Shown: piece after piece, positions 7,201 through 13,003 of the stretch
Layout of the letters: the number at the start of each line of letters is the position of its first letter
Numbering within the stretch: position 1 is the stretch's first letter
Source of the DNA: an uncultured Lachnospiraceae bacterium
Lineage (GTDB): Bacteria > Bacillota > Clostridia > Lachnospirales > Lachnospiraceae
Length of the DNA stretch: 13,003 nt
Assembly (NCBI GenBank): GCA_934376945.1
Contig: CAKRPI010000061.1
Span: 1 to 13,003, forward strand
Direction of reading: 5' to 3'
Notes under the pieces: model-generated
What the model was told of the DNA's origin: nothing
Seen by the model: only the letters and a program-made list of their open reading frames with translations
Database searches by the model: none
Position numbers and translations under genes: made by a program

Positions 7201-8289
7201 CTCCTTTTGTTCCTGGATTTTTTCTTCCCAGCGTTTTTCCTTTTCTGCCGCTTCCTCTCTTTGTGTTTTTGCCTGATCCAGCTTGCGATCCATTTCTTCC
7301 AGATCCAGATCCAAAAGTCCGTTTCGCTCTGCTTCTGCCAGTTTTTTCTGTTCCTCGAGCGTTTCCAGCCTTTCATTGCCTTCCTTGTAAAGCTTTTTTG
7401 TACCTGCTATTTCCTGCTCCTGCTTTTCAAGCTTTTGCTGCAACACCGAGACTTCCTGTTTCTTTTCCATATAGGACTGTGCTTTTTTTGCAAGCATATA
7501 TTGATTATACCGCGTATACTCGTTTCGGATAATTTTCACATCGTCAAATGCACGATTCAACATTTCCAGACTGTCCTGAATTTCATCCATTTTTTCCATG
7601 GCATCTACCATAGCCCGCAGATCTTCATCCGTCAGAGTCTGCAAGGAATCATTCAAGACCTCGTATACCTTCGTCGGTTTGAATTCCTTAGACAGCTTCG
7701 GTGCCCGCACCTTTACCAGCAATTTAATGAACTGTTCATACTGCTCCGCCTTTCGAAAGCCGAAAACATTTTGATTTACCAGCTTTTTATATTCACTCTG
7801 ACTGTCTGTAAAAATATTTTCTTCCCCAAGCACCGCTTTCAATTCGCGTTTGTCAAGCGGAATCCGACTGGTACCGATCTCCTTGTACAGCTTCAGACTA
7901 TGTCCGATTCTTTTTCCGTCCAATAAAAGAAAGCCCCAGAAATCCATTGGTTTCCCGCGCTTTGCCCTCTGTCCGATTCCAATCGTCCGATATTCCTCAG
8001 ACTCTTCCCTTTTAAATTCAAGATACAGATATCCTGTCGCCTCGTCTTTTCCCTCTTCTCCAAGAAAATAGTATTCCATTCTTCGATCACTTGAACCAAA
8101 CGGATCGAGACGGCTCGGTGTTCTATCGCCATCCAGTACAAATGGAATAAAGCTTTGCGTCGTAATCGATTTTCCAGAACCATTCTGGCCACGCAAAAGA
8201 AGCTTTCCATCTTCAAATTCAAAATCCTCTTCATCATACAGCCAGAAATTTACAAAACCAATCCGGTTCATCTTCCAGCGGTTGTTCAT
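4231..8289 (-). CDS. jetC: Wadjet type II JetC, SMC/MukB-like ATPase
   Basis: The motor of the Wadjet complex. JetC dimers bind ATP through joined head domains, extrude DNA loops with JetA and JetB, and so sense small circular plasmids. This 1352-residue protein matches the TIGR02680 type. The N-terminal half-head begins RIGFVNFWLYDEEDFEF and has Walker A GQNGSGKS (34-41), then FVLDGDRTPSRLDPFGSSDR. Long Glu/Lys/Gln-rich coiled coils span about 260-500 and 740-1080. A globular hinge-like region lies between (about 590-740, with AGILDALVVS near 625). The C-terminal half-head has the ABC signature FSGGEKA (about 1243-1249), Walker B RIVALDEAF (about 1274-1282) and D-loop GVDD. All catalytic elements are intact. 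The ATG at 8289 is chosen over an in-frame GTG at 8295 because GGAGG is nine bases from it and only three from the GTG. Confidence 0.95.
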   Translation of the reverse strand: MNNRWKMNRIGFVNFWLYDEEDFEFEDGKLLLRGQNGSGKSITTQSFIPFVLDGDRTPSRLDPFGSSDRRMEYYFLGEEGKDEATGYLYLEFKREESEEYRTIGIGQRAKRGKPMDFWGFLLLDGKRIGHSLKLYKEIGTSRIPLDKRELKAVLGEENIFTDSQSEYKKLVNQNVFGFRKAEQYEQFIKLLVKVRAPKLSKEFKPTKVYEVLNDSLQTLTDEDLRAMVDAMEKMDEIQDSLEMLNRAFDDVKIIRNEYTRYNQYMLAKKAQSYMEKKQEVSVLQQKLEKQEQEIAGTKKLYKEGNERLETLEEQKKLAEAERNGLLDLDLEEMDRKLDQAKTQREEAAEKEKRWEEKIQEQKERIWEEERCLKELEEQLEEKTQALRNQKEELEEQQEILQWEQHERVLVLTEPESGSARDEIGKELDALKRLLEECRRAIAQYEAMERQYDEIADWLERQKKECAEQEQCLQSAQEEVGKSIDRWIVALFETEKNAVQWHPSREVLQQAQQLIQEYQSVEDAGGIQELLYSDYEIQRGALLEKKTQSEQEWKLQKKKLEEIKEELLCIQNQPELEPKRDSGTERTRRALQELGIIAIPFYKTVEFSENLAPEACARLEEQLQKAGILDALVVSAADFATIRKSCPEFLDTVLYAWQKGSSSFQDLQVNESLEPTLKETVQWVLSNLYEAECGQGIYLGEDGWFRHGILVGRADKEGEAEFVGTLARKRRREQRIKELENTIRELEEAALQTEEELKKIGSALEVLQDEYRKMPAFTEINAALALEKQCMITVSVALEECRKREEQEQRIQEQKNQKYQNMLQKCKPFPYGRTEEAYSEVLEAAEEYRRIWQEIRQNLLQIAAKKSNAVLKRDVIERDEQQLDDAFVEKRGYSIRVKEFEIQIQQYEEYLSRPDIAEKANRLKELREELRQINEDMFSLREELAVLRERLQRMELEEPEKKAELQQKIEAETKRRTYFEEELALKLVFDCESRTLPECAKTAVGCLRDSDKNREPGELLNALLQVYQKYNGSLVSYGTSVENCFAQERADEGVDGSTLRSRVRIVSVWNGKKVYLEEFYRLLKAAIDETELLIQQKDRELFEDILSQTISQQLTDRIAESRKWVADMSQLMKEMDTSMGLGFSLDWKPRKAENDSELDIAELEQILLRDRSLLSIEDIEKVAAHFRSRIRMEKMRVEEENGMINYMDLVRDALDYRKWFEFHMYFQRGEEQKKLLTNAAFNRFSGGEKAMAMYVPLFAAVNAQYKKAERKDHPRIVALDEAFAGVDDKNISSMFELVEKLDFDYIMNSQALWGCFETVKGLRIAELLRPQNSKAVSVIRYTWNGRERILDEQ

Positions 8290-8352
8290 TTTCACTTTCC
8301 TCCAGTTTTCTCAAGAATATGCCAATTCATTTTTCATGAACACACATAACCC
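8281..8352 (-). promoter_or_regulatory. jetB-jetC gap with the start-deciding jetC ribosome binding site
   Basis: This is the only real gap inside the defence cluster. It contains TGGAGGAAA, a near-perfect Shine-Dalgarno sequence that fixes the jetC start at the ATG at 8289 rather than the in-frame GTG at 8295. A small 5-bp hairpin (TTCAT/ATGAA) precedes it. No promoter with convincing -35 and -10 boxes is visible. Confidence 0.5.
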
Positions 8353-9483
8353 TTACTCATTTTGCCGAAAATCCTCCGGATAATTTCCCGCTGTTCTTCC
8401 AACTGCCGGAAACAGAAGCACCTGATTTTCCACCAGCTTAAGCATCATCCAGTTTTTCATATACTCTGTAACGGTCTGCAGCAGCTTTTCTTTCTCCATT
8501 TCACGAAATTCCTTACTCCATCCGTTTTTCCACTTTGTCCTGCAGGAAAACAAAAAATCAGCAAACTCTTTCTGCGTCAGAGAAATGCATTCATTTTCCC
8601 TCTTTTGCATTTTTCCCTCCTCGGCAGCTTCCCGTATCATTTTACACAACAGAAGCACCAGCTCCGGAAGCATCGCATCTCTTGGATGAACTGCCCCGTA
8701 ACAATCATCCGCATCCAGTGTCAGACATGCCATATTCTTATAAATATCCAGATTTCCTCCTATATTTTCCCCCAGATATTTCGAAATCCACTGCCTCTGA
8801 TTTTTCAGATAATAGCCATCTGCATCTTCATTACCATCCCAGTACATCACCGGGCAGACGGCCAGCTGTCTGTAGACACGATGGATGCGCGCCGCTCCTT
8901 TATTTTCTTCTACCTCATCGAAATCCGCGGTTTCAAAATCTCTCCACGACTCATATCCGGAAATATCCGCAGAAAAACTGCTTGCAAAGTATTTGGAAAA
9001 TCCAGTATTTTCGTACAGGACCTCCTGTCCGGCCTCTGAACCGAAGGCTTCACTCTGACCCTCATAGACCCGCAGCATCTGCAGCCTTTCCATATACTGC
9101 AAAACCCGTACCAGTGATTTTCGCTGTGTAAAAGAAGTCCAGTCAACTGCCATATACGGATGCAGACGCGTCTCTACATAATGAATCAGCTCCGACAGCA
9201 AAAACTGCTGCTGCTCTTCCATATCCTCCAGATACATCAGCACCACGCACAAAATACAATAATCCCGAATATCTGTAAACTCCTCAATCCCCATAAACGG
9301 TTCTGCATGCGCCGGCCTCTTTTCCAGCTTCAGCAGTTTTTCCGTATGAATCAGTTTCCATCCAAGCTGTTCTCTGACAAAACGCTGAAAAAGCGGAATA
9401 TCCCTTTTCACCTTATAATAGGACTCTTTATCTGTATCTCTGCAGATCCAGAATTTTTCAAATAATGTTCTGACCTCGTTCAT
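8353..9483 (-). CDS. jetB: Wadjet type II JetB, MukE-like winged-helix subunit
   Basis: A 376-residue protein fitting DUF2398/TIGR02678, the JetB of type II Wadjet. By analogy with MukE/kite proteins it binds the JetA kleisin and bridges it to DNA and the JetC heads. Recognisable family features are the N-terminal pattern around FVREQLGWKLIHTEKLLKLE (35-54), a helical stretch with DIRDYCILCVVLMYLE (71-86), and a winged-helix-like segment RKSLVRVLQYMERLQMLRVY (121-140) followed by EAF and VLYENT. The start overlaps the jetA stop as ATGA, with AAGGAAAC just upstream, indicating translational coupling. No catalytic site is expected or seen. A 63-base gap follows before the jetC ATG. Confidence 0.87.
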   Translation of the reverse strand: MNEVRTLFEKFWICRDTDKESYYKVKRDIPLFQRFVREQLGWKLIHTEKLLKLEKRPAHAEPFMGIEEFTDIRDYCILCVVLMYLEDMEEQQQFLLSELIHYVETRLHPYMAVDWTSFTQRKSLVRVLQYMERLQMLRVYEGQSEAFGSEAGQEVLYENTGFSKYFASSFSADISGYESWRDFETADFDEVEENKGAARIHRVYRQLAVCPVMYWDGNEDADGYYLKNQRQWISKYLGENIGGNLDIYKNMACLTLDADDCYGAVHPRDAMLPELVLLLCKMIREAAEEGKMQKRENECISLTQKEFADFLFSCRTKWKNGWSKEFREMEKEKLLQTVTEYMKNWMMLKLVENQVLLFPAVGRTAGNYPEDFRQNE

Positions 9484-10955
9484 GTTTCCTTAAACTCCAA
9501 TACGTATGACGGCATAACAAGAGCACCGTCTTCACATTTTAATACGCTGTTTCCCCTTTTACGGATCAAACGATATTCCTGTCCATACTCTGTCCTTCCA
9601 AGCCTTTGCGAGCTCATATTCGCCTGCGCGATCCATTGCAGAAAGACTGTCCTCGTTTCTGCCGATACCGTCTCTTCAATCTCAGAAAATACAATTTTGT
9701 TTTCTTTGATATAGTGCAGTACAATTTCCCGCTGCCTTTTCGCCTGCCTCAAATATGCCTCGCGCTGCATCATTTTCTCCAGTGTTTTATCTGCAAATCC
9801 CTGTTTTTCCTTCTTTTCCCGATAATTTCTTGTATGCGGCTTCAGCAAATAAGAAGCTGGTTCTTCTTCGTACACACTGCTGTTGATGGAATCTTCCTCG
9901 CGTGGCACAATTGTTTTAAAATGTTGTATCTTCTGTACTCCAAATACATGTGCAGATACTCTTCTGGCTTCGTCAAGGTCTTCACATTTCAAAAAAAGCT
10001 CCAGAAATTTCTTATAATCATCCTTTCGACTGATTCCCATATTTTGAATCTGCACAATCAACGCTGCATTTTGGATCAGACTGCGAATCACATCATTCGT
10101 AATCTTCAGCACCTTTTTGCATTCGCATTCTCGTTTTTCCGAATCAAGAAACCAGTTTTTCAAAGATTCCCATTTTCCGTTTACATTTTCACGAATCGTT
10201 GATTCTGCGTTTCCGTGAATTTCCAGAAGTGCATGTGGAATATCCAATTCACTTTGCACTACCTTTTCCAGAATCGTCCGTTCCATAAGTGAAAGATTTT
10301 TTTGCAATATCTGTTCTATTCGTCTGGAATGACGCTGCAGCTCCAGCACAAACTCTTCTAAATAGGAAATAAATTTTTCTTTATGCAGTACAAACTCTAC
10401 TGATTTCATCAGCTGCTCCGATTTTCCGGAATAAAAATCACGCAGATAATCCTGATAATTCTGATTCAGTCTTTTAAAGTCCTCCTGCAAAAGATTCCAC
10501 CATTCATTTACCTCTTTTAATGAAGCATGTTCCATTTCAGGTGTTTCTTCAAGACTCTTTGCAAGACGGACAAAAAAATTAGTAGAAAGATTACCGGATT
10601 CTAAAAAAATGTTCTCCAGACGAACTGTCAGACGTTCAATTTCCACCGCATACTCTGACATCGAATACTGATACTGTTTGTTTTTATAATCTGCAATCGT
10701 ATAAACCCGCCCCGGATCCTGAATCGGAATCAGATTTTTCCATTTGATCAGCGCATCCAAGTCCGCAAGCAGCTGCTCCATTGTATAATCCGCAAACTGC
10801 TCGTCTTTTTTTAACAGTTCCAGCACATCCTCTTTGTACATCTGAAAATTCATTTTCTCATATTCCCGGTAAAAATAACGCATGATTTTCCGGTAAACCG
10901 GAGCATTGGGCACGGAAAGATAAGAAGTCTCATTGATTGGTTCTAAATAGTGCAT
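9480..10955 (-). CDS. jetA: Wadjet type II JetA, kleisin-like (MukF-like) subunit
   Basis: A 491-residue protein fitting DUF2397/TIGR02677, the JetA of type II Wadjet, which acts like the MukF kleisin that closes the JetC ring. The family signature is clear at the N-terminus: APVYRKIMRYFYREYEKM (18-35), a winged-helix-like segment, then LDALIKWKNLIPIQDPGRV (86-104) and a YQYSMSEYAVEIERL stretch. The middle is helical with coiled-coil character, and the C-terminal region (about 340-490) is basic and helical, ending in a beta-rich tail. The ATG at 10955 has AAAGGG about six bases upstream. It is the first gene of the defence cluster and lies 62 bases after the stop of the lectin-like gene. The jetA/jetB stop-start overlap is 4 bases. 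Confidence 0.88.
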   Translation of the reverse strand: MHYLEPINETSYLSVPNAPVYRKIMRYFYREYEKMNFQMYKEDVLELLKKDEQFADYTMEQLLADLDALIKWKNLIPIQDPGRVYTIADYKNKQYQYSMSEYAVEIERLTVRLENIFLESGNLSTNFFVRLAKSLEETPEMEHASLKEVNEWWNLLQEDFKRLNQNYQDYLRDFYSGKSEQLMKSVEFVLHKEKFISYLEEFVLELQRHSRRIEQILQKNLSLMERTILEKVVQSELDIPHALLEIHGNAESTIRENVNGKWESLKNWFLDSEKRECECKKVLKITNDVIRSLIQNAALIVQIQNMGISRKDDYKKFLELFLKCEDLDEARRVSAHVFGVQKIQHFKTIVPREEDSINSSVYEEEPASYLLKPHTRNYREKKEKQGFADKTLEKMMQREAYLRQAKRQREIVLHYIKENKIVFSEIEETVSAETRTVFLQWIAQANMSSQRLGRTEYGQEYRLIRKRGNSVLKCEDGALVMPSYVLEFKET

Positions 10956-10968
10956 ATCGCCCTTTCTT

Positions 10969-10993
10969 GCTTATTCGCTTTCACAGAATAAGC
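10969..10993 (-). promoter_or_regulatory. Inverted repeat in the jetA leader
   Basis: GCTTATTC and GAATAAGC form perfect 8-bp arms around a 9-base loop, ending 13 bases upstream of the jetA ATG and just before its ribosome binding site. No T-run follows in the direction of transcription, so it is not a classic terminator. It could be an operator for a repressor or an RNA hairpin that modulates jetA translation. A weak -10-like TATAGT lies upstream at the lectin gene stop, but its -35 is poor. Confidence 0.4.
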
Positions 10994-11017
10994 CTGATGC
11001 TGATTTGTCCCTCATTA

Positions 11018-12550
11018 CTATAGATAACCTTTTCCATTGCACGAAGTACACGTTCTCCTTCCGGTACCACCGCAGCCATGACATGTCTTATATCCACTGC
11101 CTGACCAGTAGTATAAACCGCTTCCACCACAGGTCATACACGTTTTATACCCTTTTCCTCCACAGGCACTGCAGGTTTCTCTTCCTCCGCCGCCACCGCC
11201 TGTAGTGATTTTCTTCCAGTGCGCATAAAAGGTAATATTCTTCGTTACCTTATAAGATGCTGTTATTTTTGTACCGCCGCTCTTTTTTGTGTACCAGCCA
11301 AGAAAGGTATACTTACTTCTTGAAGCAGAAGGAAGCGAGCCGATTTTGCTGCCATACGTAACTGTTTTCGATGCAACAGATGGTTTCCCACCGTTCCCTG
11401 CAAATTTCACTGTGTATTTCGGCATTTTCCAATGCGCATATAACGTTGTATTTCCAGCAACACGATATTTTGTCGCTGAAGTATACTTTGTGCCTCCGGT
11501 TCTGGATGTATACCATCCCAAAAAACTTCCTTTCATCCGTTTTGGCACCGGCAGCGTACCACAGGCATTTCCATACGTCACCGTCTTCTTCGTGGTGGAG
11601 ACACTTCCCCCATTTGCCTGAAATGAAATCGTGTATCTATTGGCTTTCCAATGTGCATAAATGGTCTGTCCGTTTTTAAATGCATATACAGAAGGATTTA
11701 TTTTCACCCCGCCCGTTTTTGCAGTATACCAGCCAAGAAAGGTATAACCGGATCTTGTTGCCCGCGGAAGCTTTGTGCCGCCTTTTGAAACTACATATAA
11801 GCTGGAAACAGGGCATTTTCCACCGTTTGCATTTAATCGGATTCTGGCACTGCTTTTATATTTGACGCTCAGATTACGAACCTTATGGTTTTCATATCCC
11901 CAATAACCGGTCGTAGCAGTAATTCCGATATAAGAGAGTTTAGGAAGCTCTGTTTTGGCCGACAAGATCAGAGAACCATCCTGATATACTTTTATATTTT
12001 GGCTGCCACACTCAATCCGTACACGATGCCAGAGGGAATCCGCAATTTCCGGAACAGAACCATTAACCGTTACATGCTGTGTCTTTCCCCCATAATTTGA
12101 AACAATACCAATGTGTCTTGGATTGTTTCGATCCAGACCAATGGTACAGATAGTACCTGGCGTAAATTCTATTCCACAAAATTGTGTGCCATCATTATAA
12201 TAATCATTATAGCCATAATAACCGTACTTATCGATTTCAATCGGACTGCTTGCAAATTCTACCATAAATCCGTTACGAGCTTCATTTGCAACATCGCCGA
12301 CATAATAATCAAAGGAAATTACTCCTCCTGACCGAATGTCAACCGGAACATTTTTACGTATACCACCATATGAACGAGTTCCATACCGTGTCAGCGAATA
12401 TTCCTGCCCGGATTCCGCCGCATCTCCCAGCACAGCCCAGTCTTCCGCACTGACACACATCCGGCATGTCATCCAGAAAAAGAGAAACATACCCAAAAGT
12501 GAAAGCAAATATACTCTGCATTTTCTGGAATCTGAAGTAAAAATATTCAT
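11018..12550 (-). CDS. Secreted lectin-like protein with InlB-type repeats and a DnaJ-like cysteine tail
   Basis: A 510-residue exported protein. A signal peptide with a long hydrophobic core runs to about residue 35 (VSA/EDW). Residues 40-232 resemble an L-type lectin or laminin-G-like beta sandwich (VISFDYYVGDV, SLWHRVRIE, LSYIGITATTGYW). Three Listeria-Bacteroides (InlB B) repeats follow at about 236-302, 305-375 and 377-446, each with a GG-containing first strand, FLGWYT and YAHWK. After a poly-glycine linker the C-terminus has four CxxCxGxG motifs (Cys460/463, 471/474, 490/493, 501/504), the pattern of the DnaJ zinc-binding domain. There is no J domain, LPXTG motif or C-terminal membrane segment. 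Adhesion or glycan binding is inferred from the domains. The start at 12550 is set by AAAGGAGGG upstream; the frame is open to 12580, but without a comparable site. It precedes jetA by 62 bases. Confidence 0.85.
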   Translation of the reverse strand: MNIFTSDSRKCRVYLLSLLGMFLFFWMTCRMCVSAEDWAVLGDAAESGQEYSLTRYGTRSYGGIRKNVPVDIRSGGVISFDYYVGDVANEARNGFMVEFASSPIEIDKYGYYGYNDYYNDGTQFCGIEFTPGTICTIGLDRNNPRHIGIVSNYGGKTQHVTVNGSVPEIADSLWHRVRIECGSQNIKVYQDGSLILSAKTELPKLSYIGITATTGYWGYENHKVRNLSVKYKSSARIRLNANGGKCPVSSLYVVSKGGTKLPRATRSGYTFLGWYTAKTGGVKINPSVYAFKNGQTIYAHWKANRYTISFQANGGSVSTTKKTVTYGNACGTLPVPKRMKGSFLGWYTSRTGGTKYTSATKYRVAGNTTLYAHWKMPKYTVKFAGNGGKPSVASKTVTYGSKIGSLPSASRSKYTFLGWYTKKSGGTKITASYKVTKNITFYAHWKKITTGGGGGGRETCSACGGKGYKTCMTCGGSGLYYWSGSGYKTCHGCGGTGRRTCTSCNGKGYL

Positions 12551-12576
12551 ATTTCCCCCTCCTTTGATATAAATGG

Positions 12577-12612
12577 GCATATCGTGAAGCGCATGCTTGC
12601 TTCACGATATGC
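12577..12612 (-). promoter_or_regulatory. Perfect 14-bp inverted repeat in the leader of the lectin-like gene
   Basis: GCATATCGTGAAGC (12577-12590) and GCTTCACGATATGC (12599-12612) are exact reverse complements around an 8-base loop that itself contains GCATGC. It lies between the predicted transcription start (about 12669) and the ribosome binding site, so it would form a stable hairpin in the 5' leader. There is no T-run in the reading direction, so a regulatory hairpin or operator is more likely than a terminator. Confidence 0.6.
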
Positions 12613-12675
12613 AAATAGTGGACAGGATTGTGGACATGCAACGCACAAAACAATCTGTAAGTATCACATAATTTC

Positions 12676-12704
12676 ATTATACAGAATCTATCCTTGCGAT
12701 TCAA
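12676..12704 (-). promoter_or_regulatory. Sigma-A promoter for the lectin-like gene
   Basis: The minus strand has a consensus -10 TATAAT (12681-12676) preceded by a 17-base spacer and a -35 TTGAAT (12704-12699). Start of transcription would be near 12669, leaving a leader of about 119 bases that contains the perfect inverted repeat. As no better promoter is seen downstream, it may also drive the jet genes by read-through. Confidence 0.65.
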
Positions 12705-12899
12705 CTAATTTTCATATATTCAGTTACCTTTTATATCGAATTCCAATTTTGCATAACAGGAATATACAACAGCCAAATCCTGTGCTGCCTTATTATTAAA
12801 TTCCATCTCTCAACATATAGCAAAATCATAGAATAGTGTATTCTGGTGAACCGAATTGGATGCAATATTTTATAATTTTGCTATAGCTTCCATGCAACA

Positions 12900-12930
12900 G
12901 AAAAACCCGTAGAACCGAAGTTCTACGGGT
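12900..12930 (-). terminator. Rho-independent terminator with UUCG loop
   Basis: On the minus strand ACCCGTAGAAC, loop TTCG, then GTTCTACGGGT forms an 11-bp GC-containing stem capped by the very stable UUCG tetraloop, followed directly by a T-run (the A-run at 12901-12905 on the plus strand). It ends a minus-strand transcript that enters from beyond the right edge and insulates the lectin-like gene from it. Confidence 0.85.
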
Positions 12931-12949
12931 ATCTTACGCTTGGACACAC

Positions 12950-12965
12950 GGTATCTTACGATACC
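12950..12965 (-). repeat. Small hairpin upstream of the terminator and a direct repeat
   Basis: GGTATC and GATACC pair around a four-base loop that reads GTAA on the minus strand, a GNRA-type tetraloop. The plus-strand word GGTATCTTACG of this hairpin recurs exactly at 12928-12938, overlapping the terminator arm. This suggests a partial duplication or a structured 3' end of an RNA or mRNA from the right-hand neighbour. Confidence 0.4.
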
Positions 12966-13003
12966 AAATTTATATTATTATCTGTAGTCAGTGATTACTC
13001 GAT

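Larger units (their letters stand above)
12551..13003. other. Gene-poor region upstream of the lectin-like gene
   Basis: No substantial gene is visible in these 453 bases. The left part holds the leader hairpin and promoter of the lectin-like gene. The middle is AT-rich and carries a widely spaced inverted repeat: TATAGCAAAAT (12816-12826) against ATTTTGCTATA (12875-12885). The right part holds a terminator and a small hairpin from a transcript entering from the right. At the extreme edge a minus-strand frame could end at the stop at 12978-12980, coding for the last seven residues of an outside gene, but this is too short to judge. Confidence 0.5.

Noticed and set aside
6649..7926. Long plus-strand open frame of 425 codons opposite jetC
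   Set aside because: It is rich in Phe, Leu and Cys because it is antisense to the Glu/Lys/Gln coiled coil of JetC. It has no family resemblance or ribosome binding site, so it is a shadow frame.
8362..9131. Two overlapping plus-strand open frames of about 200 codons opposite jetB
   Set aside because: Composition reflects the complement of a well-supported gene, with no domain, promoter or ribosome binding site.
2676..10955. Classification as type I or type III Wadjet, or a chromosomal MukBEF
   Set aside because: JetA, JetB and JetD show DUF2397, DUF2398 and DUF2399-type patterns rather than DUF3375/DUF4194/DUF3322, and MukBEF lacks a JetD nuclease. Type II fits best, though by motif recall rather than search.
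11018..11180. A cytosolic DnaJ or Hsp40 chaperone
   Set aside because: The CxxCxGxG motifs belong to a protein with signal peptide, lectin-like domain and InlB repeats and no J domain.

Overview
The window looks like chromosome from a low-to-moderate GC Gram-positive anaerobe, most likely a gut clostridium of the Lachnospiraceae type. This is inferred from strong AGGAGG-type ribosome binding sites, the protein families present (InlB/Listeria-Bacteroides repeats, a short CLC transporter, TIGR0267x-type Wadjet proteins) and T-rich intergenic DNA. No rRNA or tRNA gene lies inside the window, so the taxonomy is inference only. Every convincing gene reads on the minus strand, so the text below runs from right to left.

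Right edge to 12551: a 453-base gene-poor stretch. It holds a UUCG-loop terminator (12905-12930) closing a transcript that enters from beyond the right edge, a spaced inverted repeat, a near-consensus promoter (12676-12704) and a perfect 14-bp inverted repeat (12577-12612) in the leader of the next gene. That gene (12550-11018) encodes a secreted 510-residue protein with an unusual architecture: signal peptide, lectin-like beta domain, three InlB-type repeats, a glycine linker and a DnaJ-like cysteine-rich zinc-binding tail.

10955 to 2676: a complete four-gene Wadjet anti-plasmid system of the type II kind: jetA (kleisin-like, DUF2397/TIGR02677), jetB (DUF2398/TIGR02678), jetC (SMC ATPase, TIGR02680, 1352 residues) and jetD (Toprim nuclease, DUF2399/TIGR02679). 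In known Wadjet systems JetABC forms an SMC-like motor that extrudes DNA loops, and JetD cuts DNA once a small closed circle is recognised. The jetA/jetB and jetC/jetD pairs overlap by 4 and 11 bases. jetC has its own strong ribosome binding site after a 63-base gap.

2797 to 558: two further genes follow without an obvious break. One is a lipoprotein with an HExxH zinc-protease motif, whose start codon lies inside the jetD reading frame (122-base overlap). The other is a short CLC anion transporter starting 11 bases after the lipoprotein stop. Whether these membrane-associated proteins belong functionally to the defence operon is the main open question here.

557 to 1: no convincing gene. The stretch holds a possible terminator for the operon (420-481), a cluster of inverted repeats with a recurring TCC(A/G)(T/C)TTTAC-like motif that may be a dispersed intergenic element, and a strong minus-strand promoter (115-143). 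A second truncated -35 sits at the extreme left edge. Together these resemble tandem promoters of a stable-RNA operon lying outside the window.
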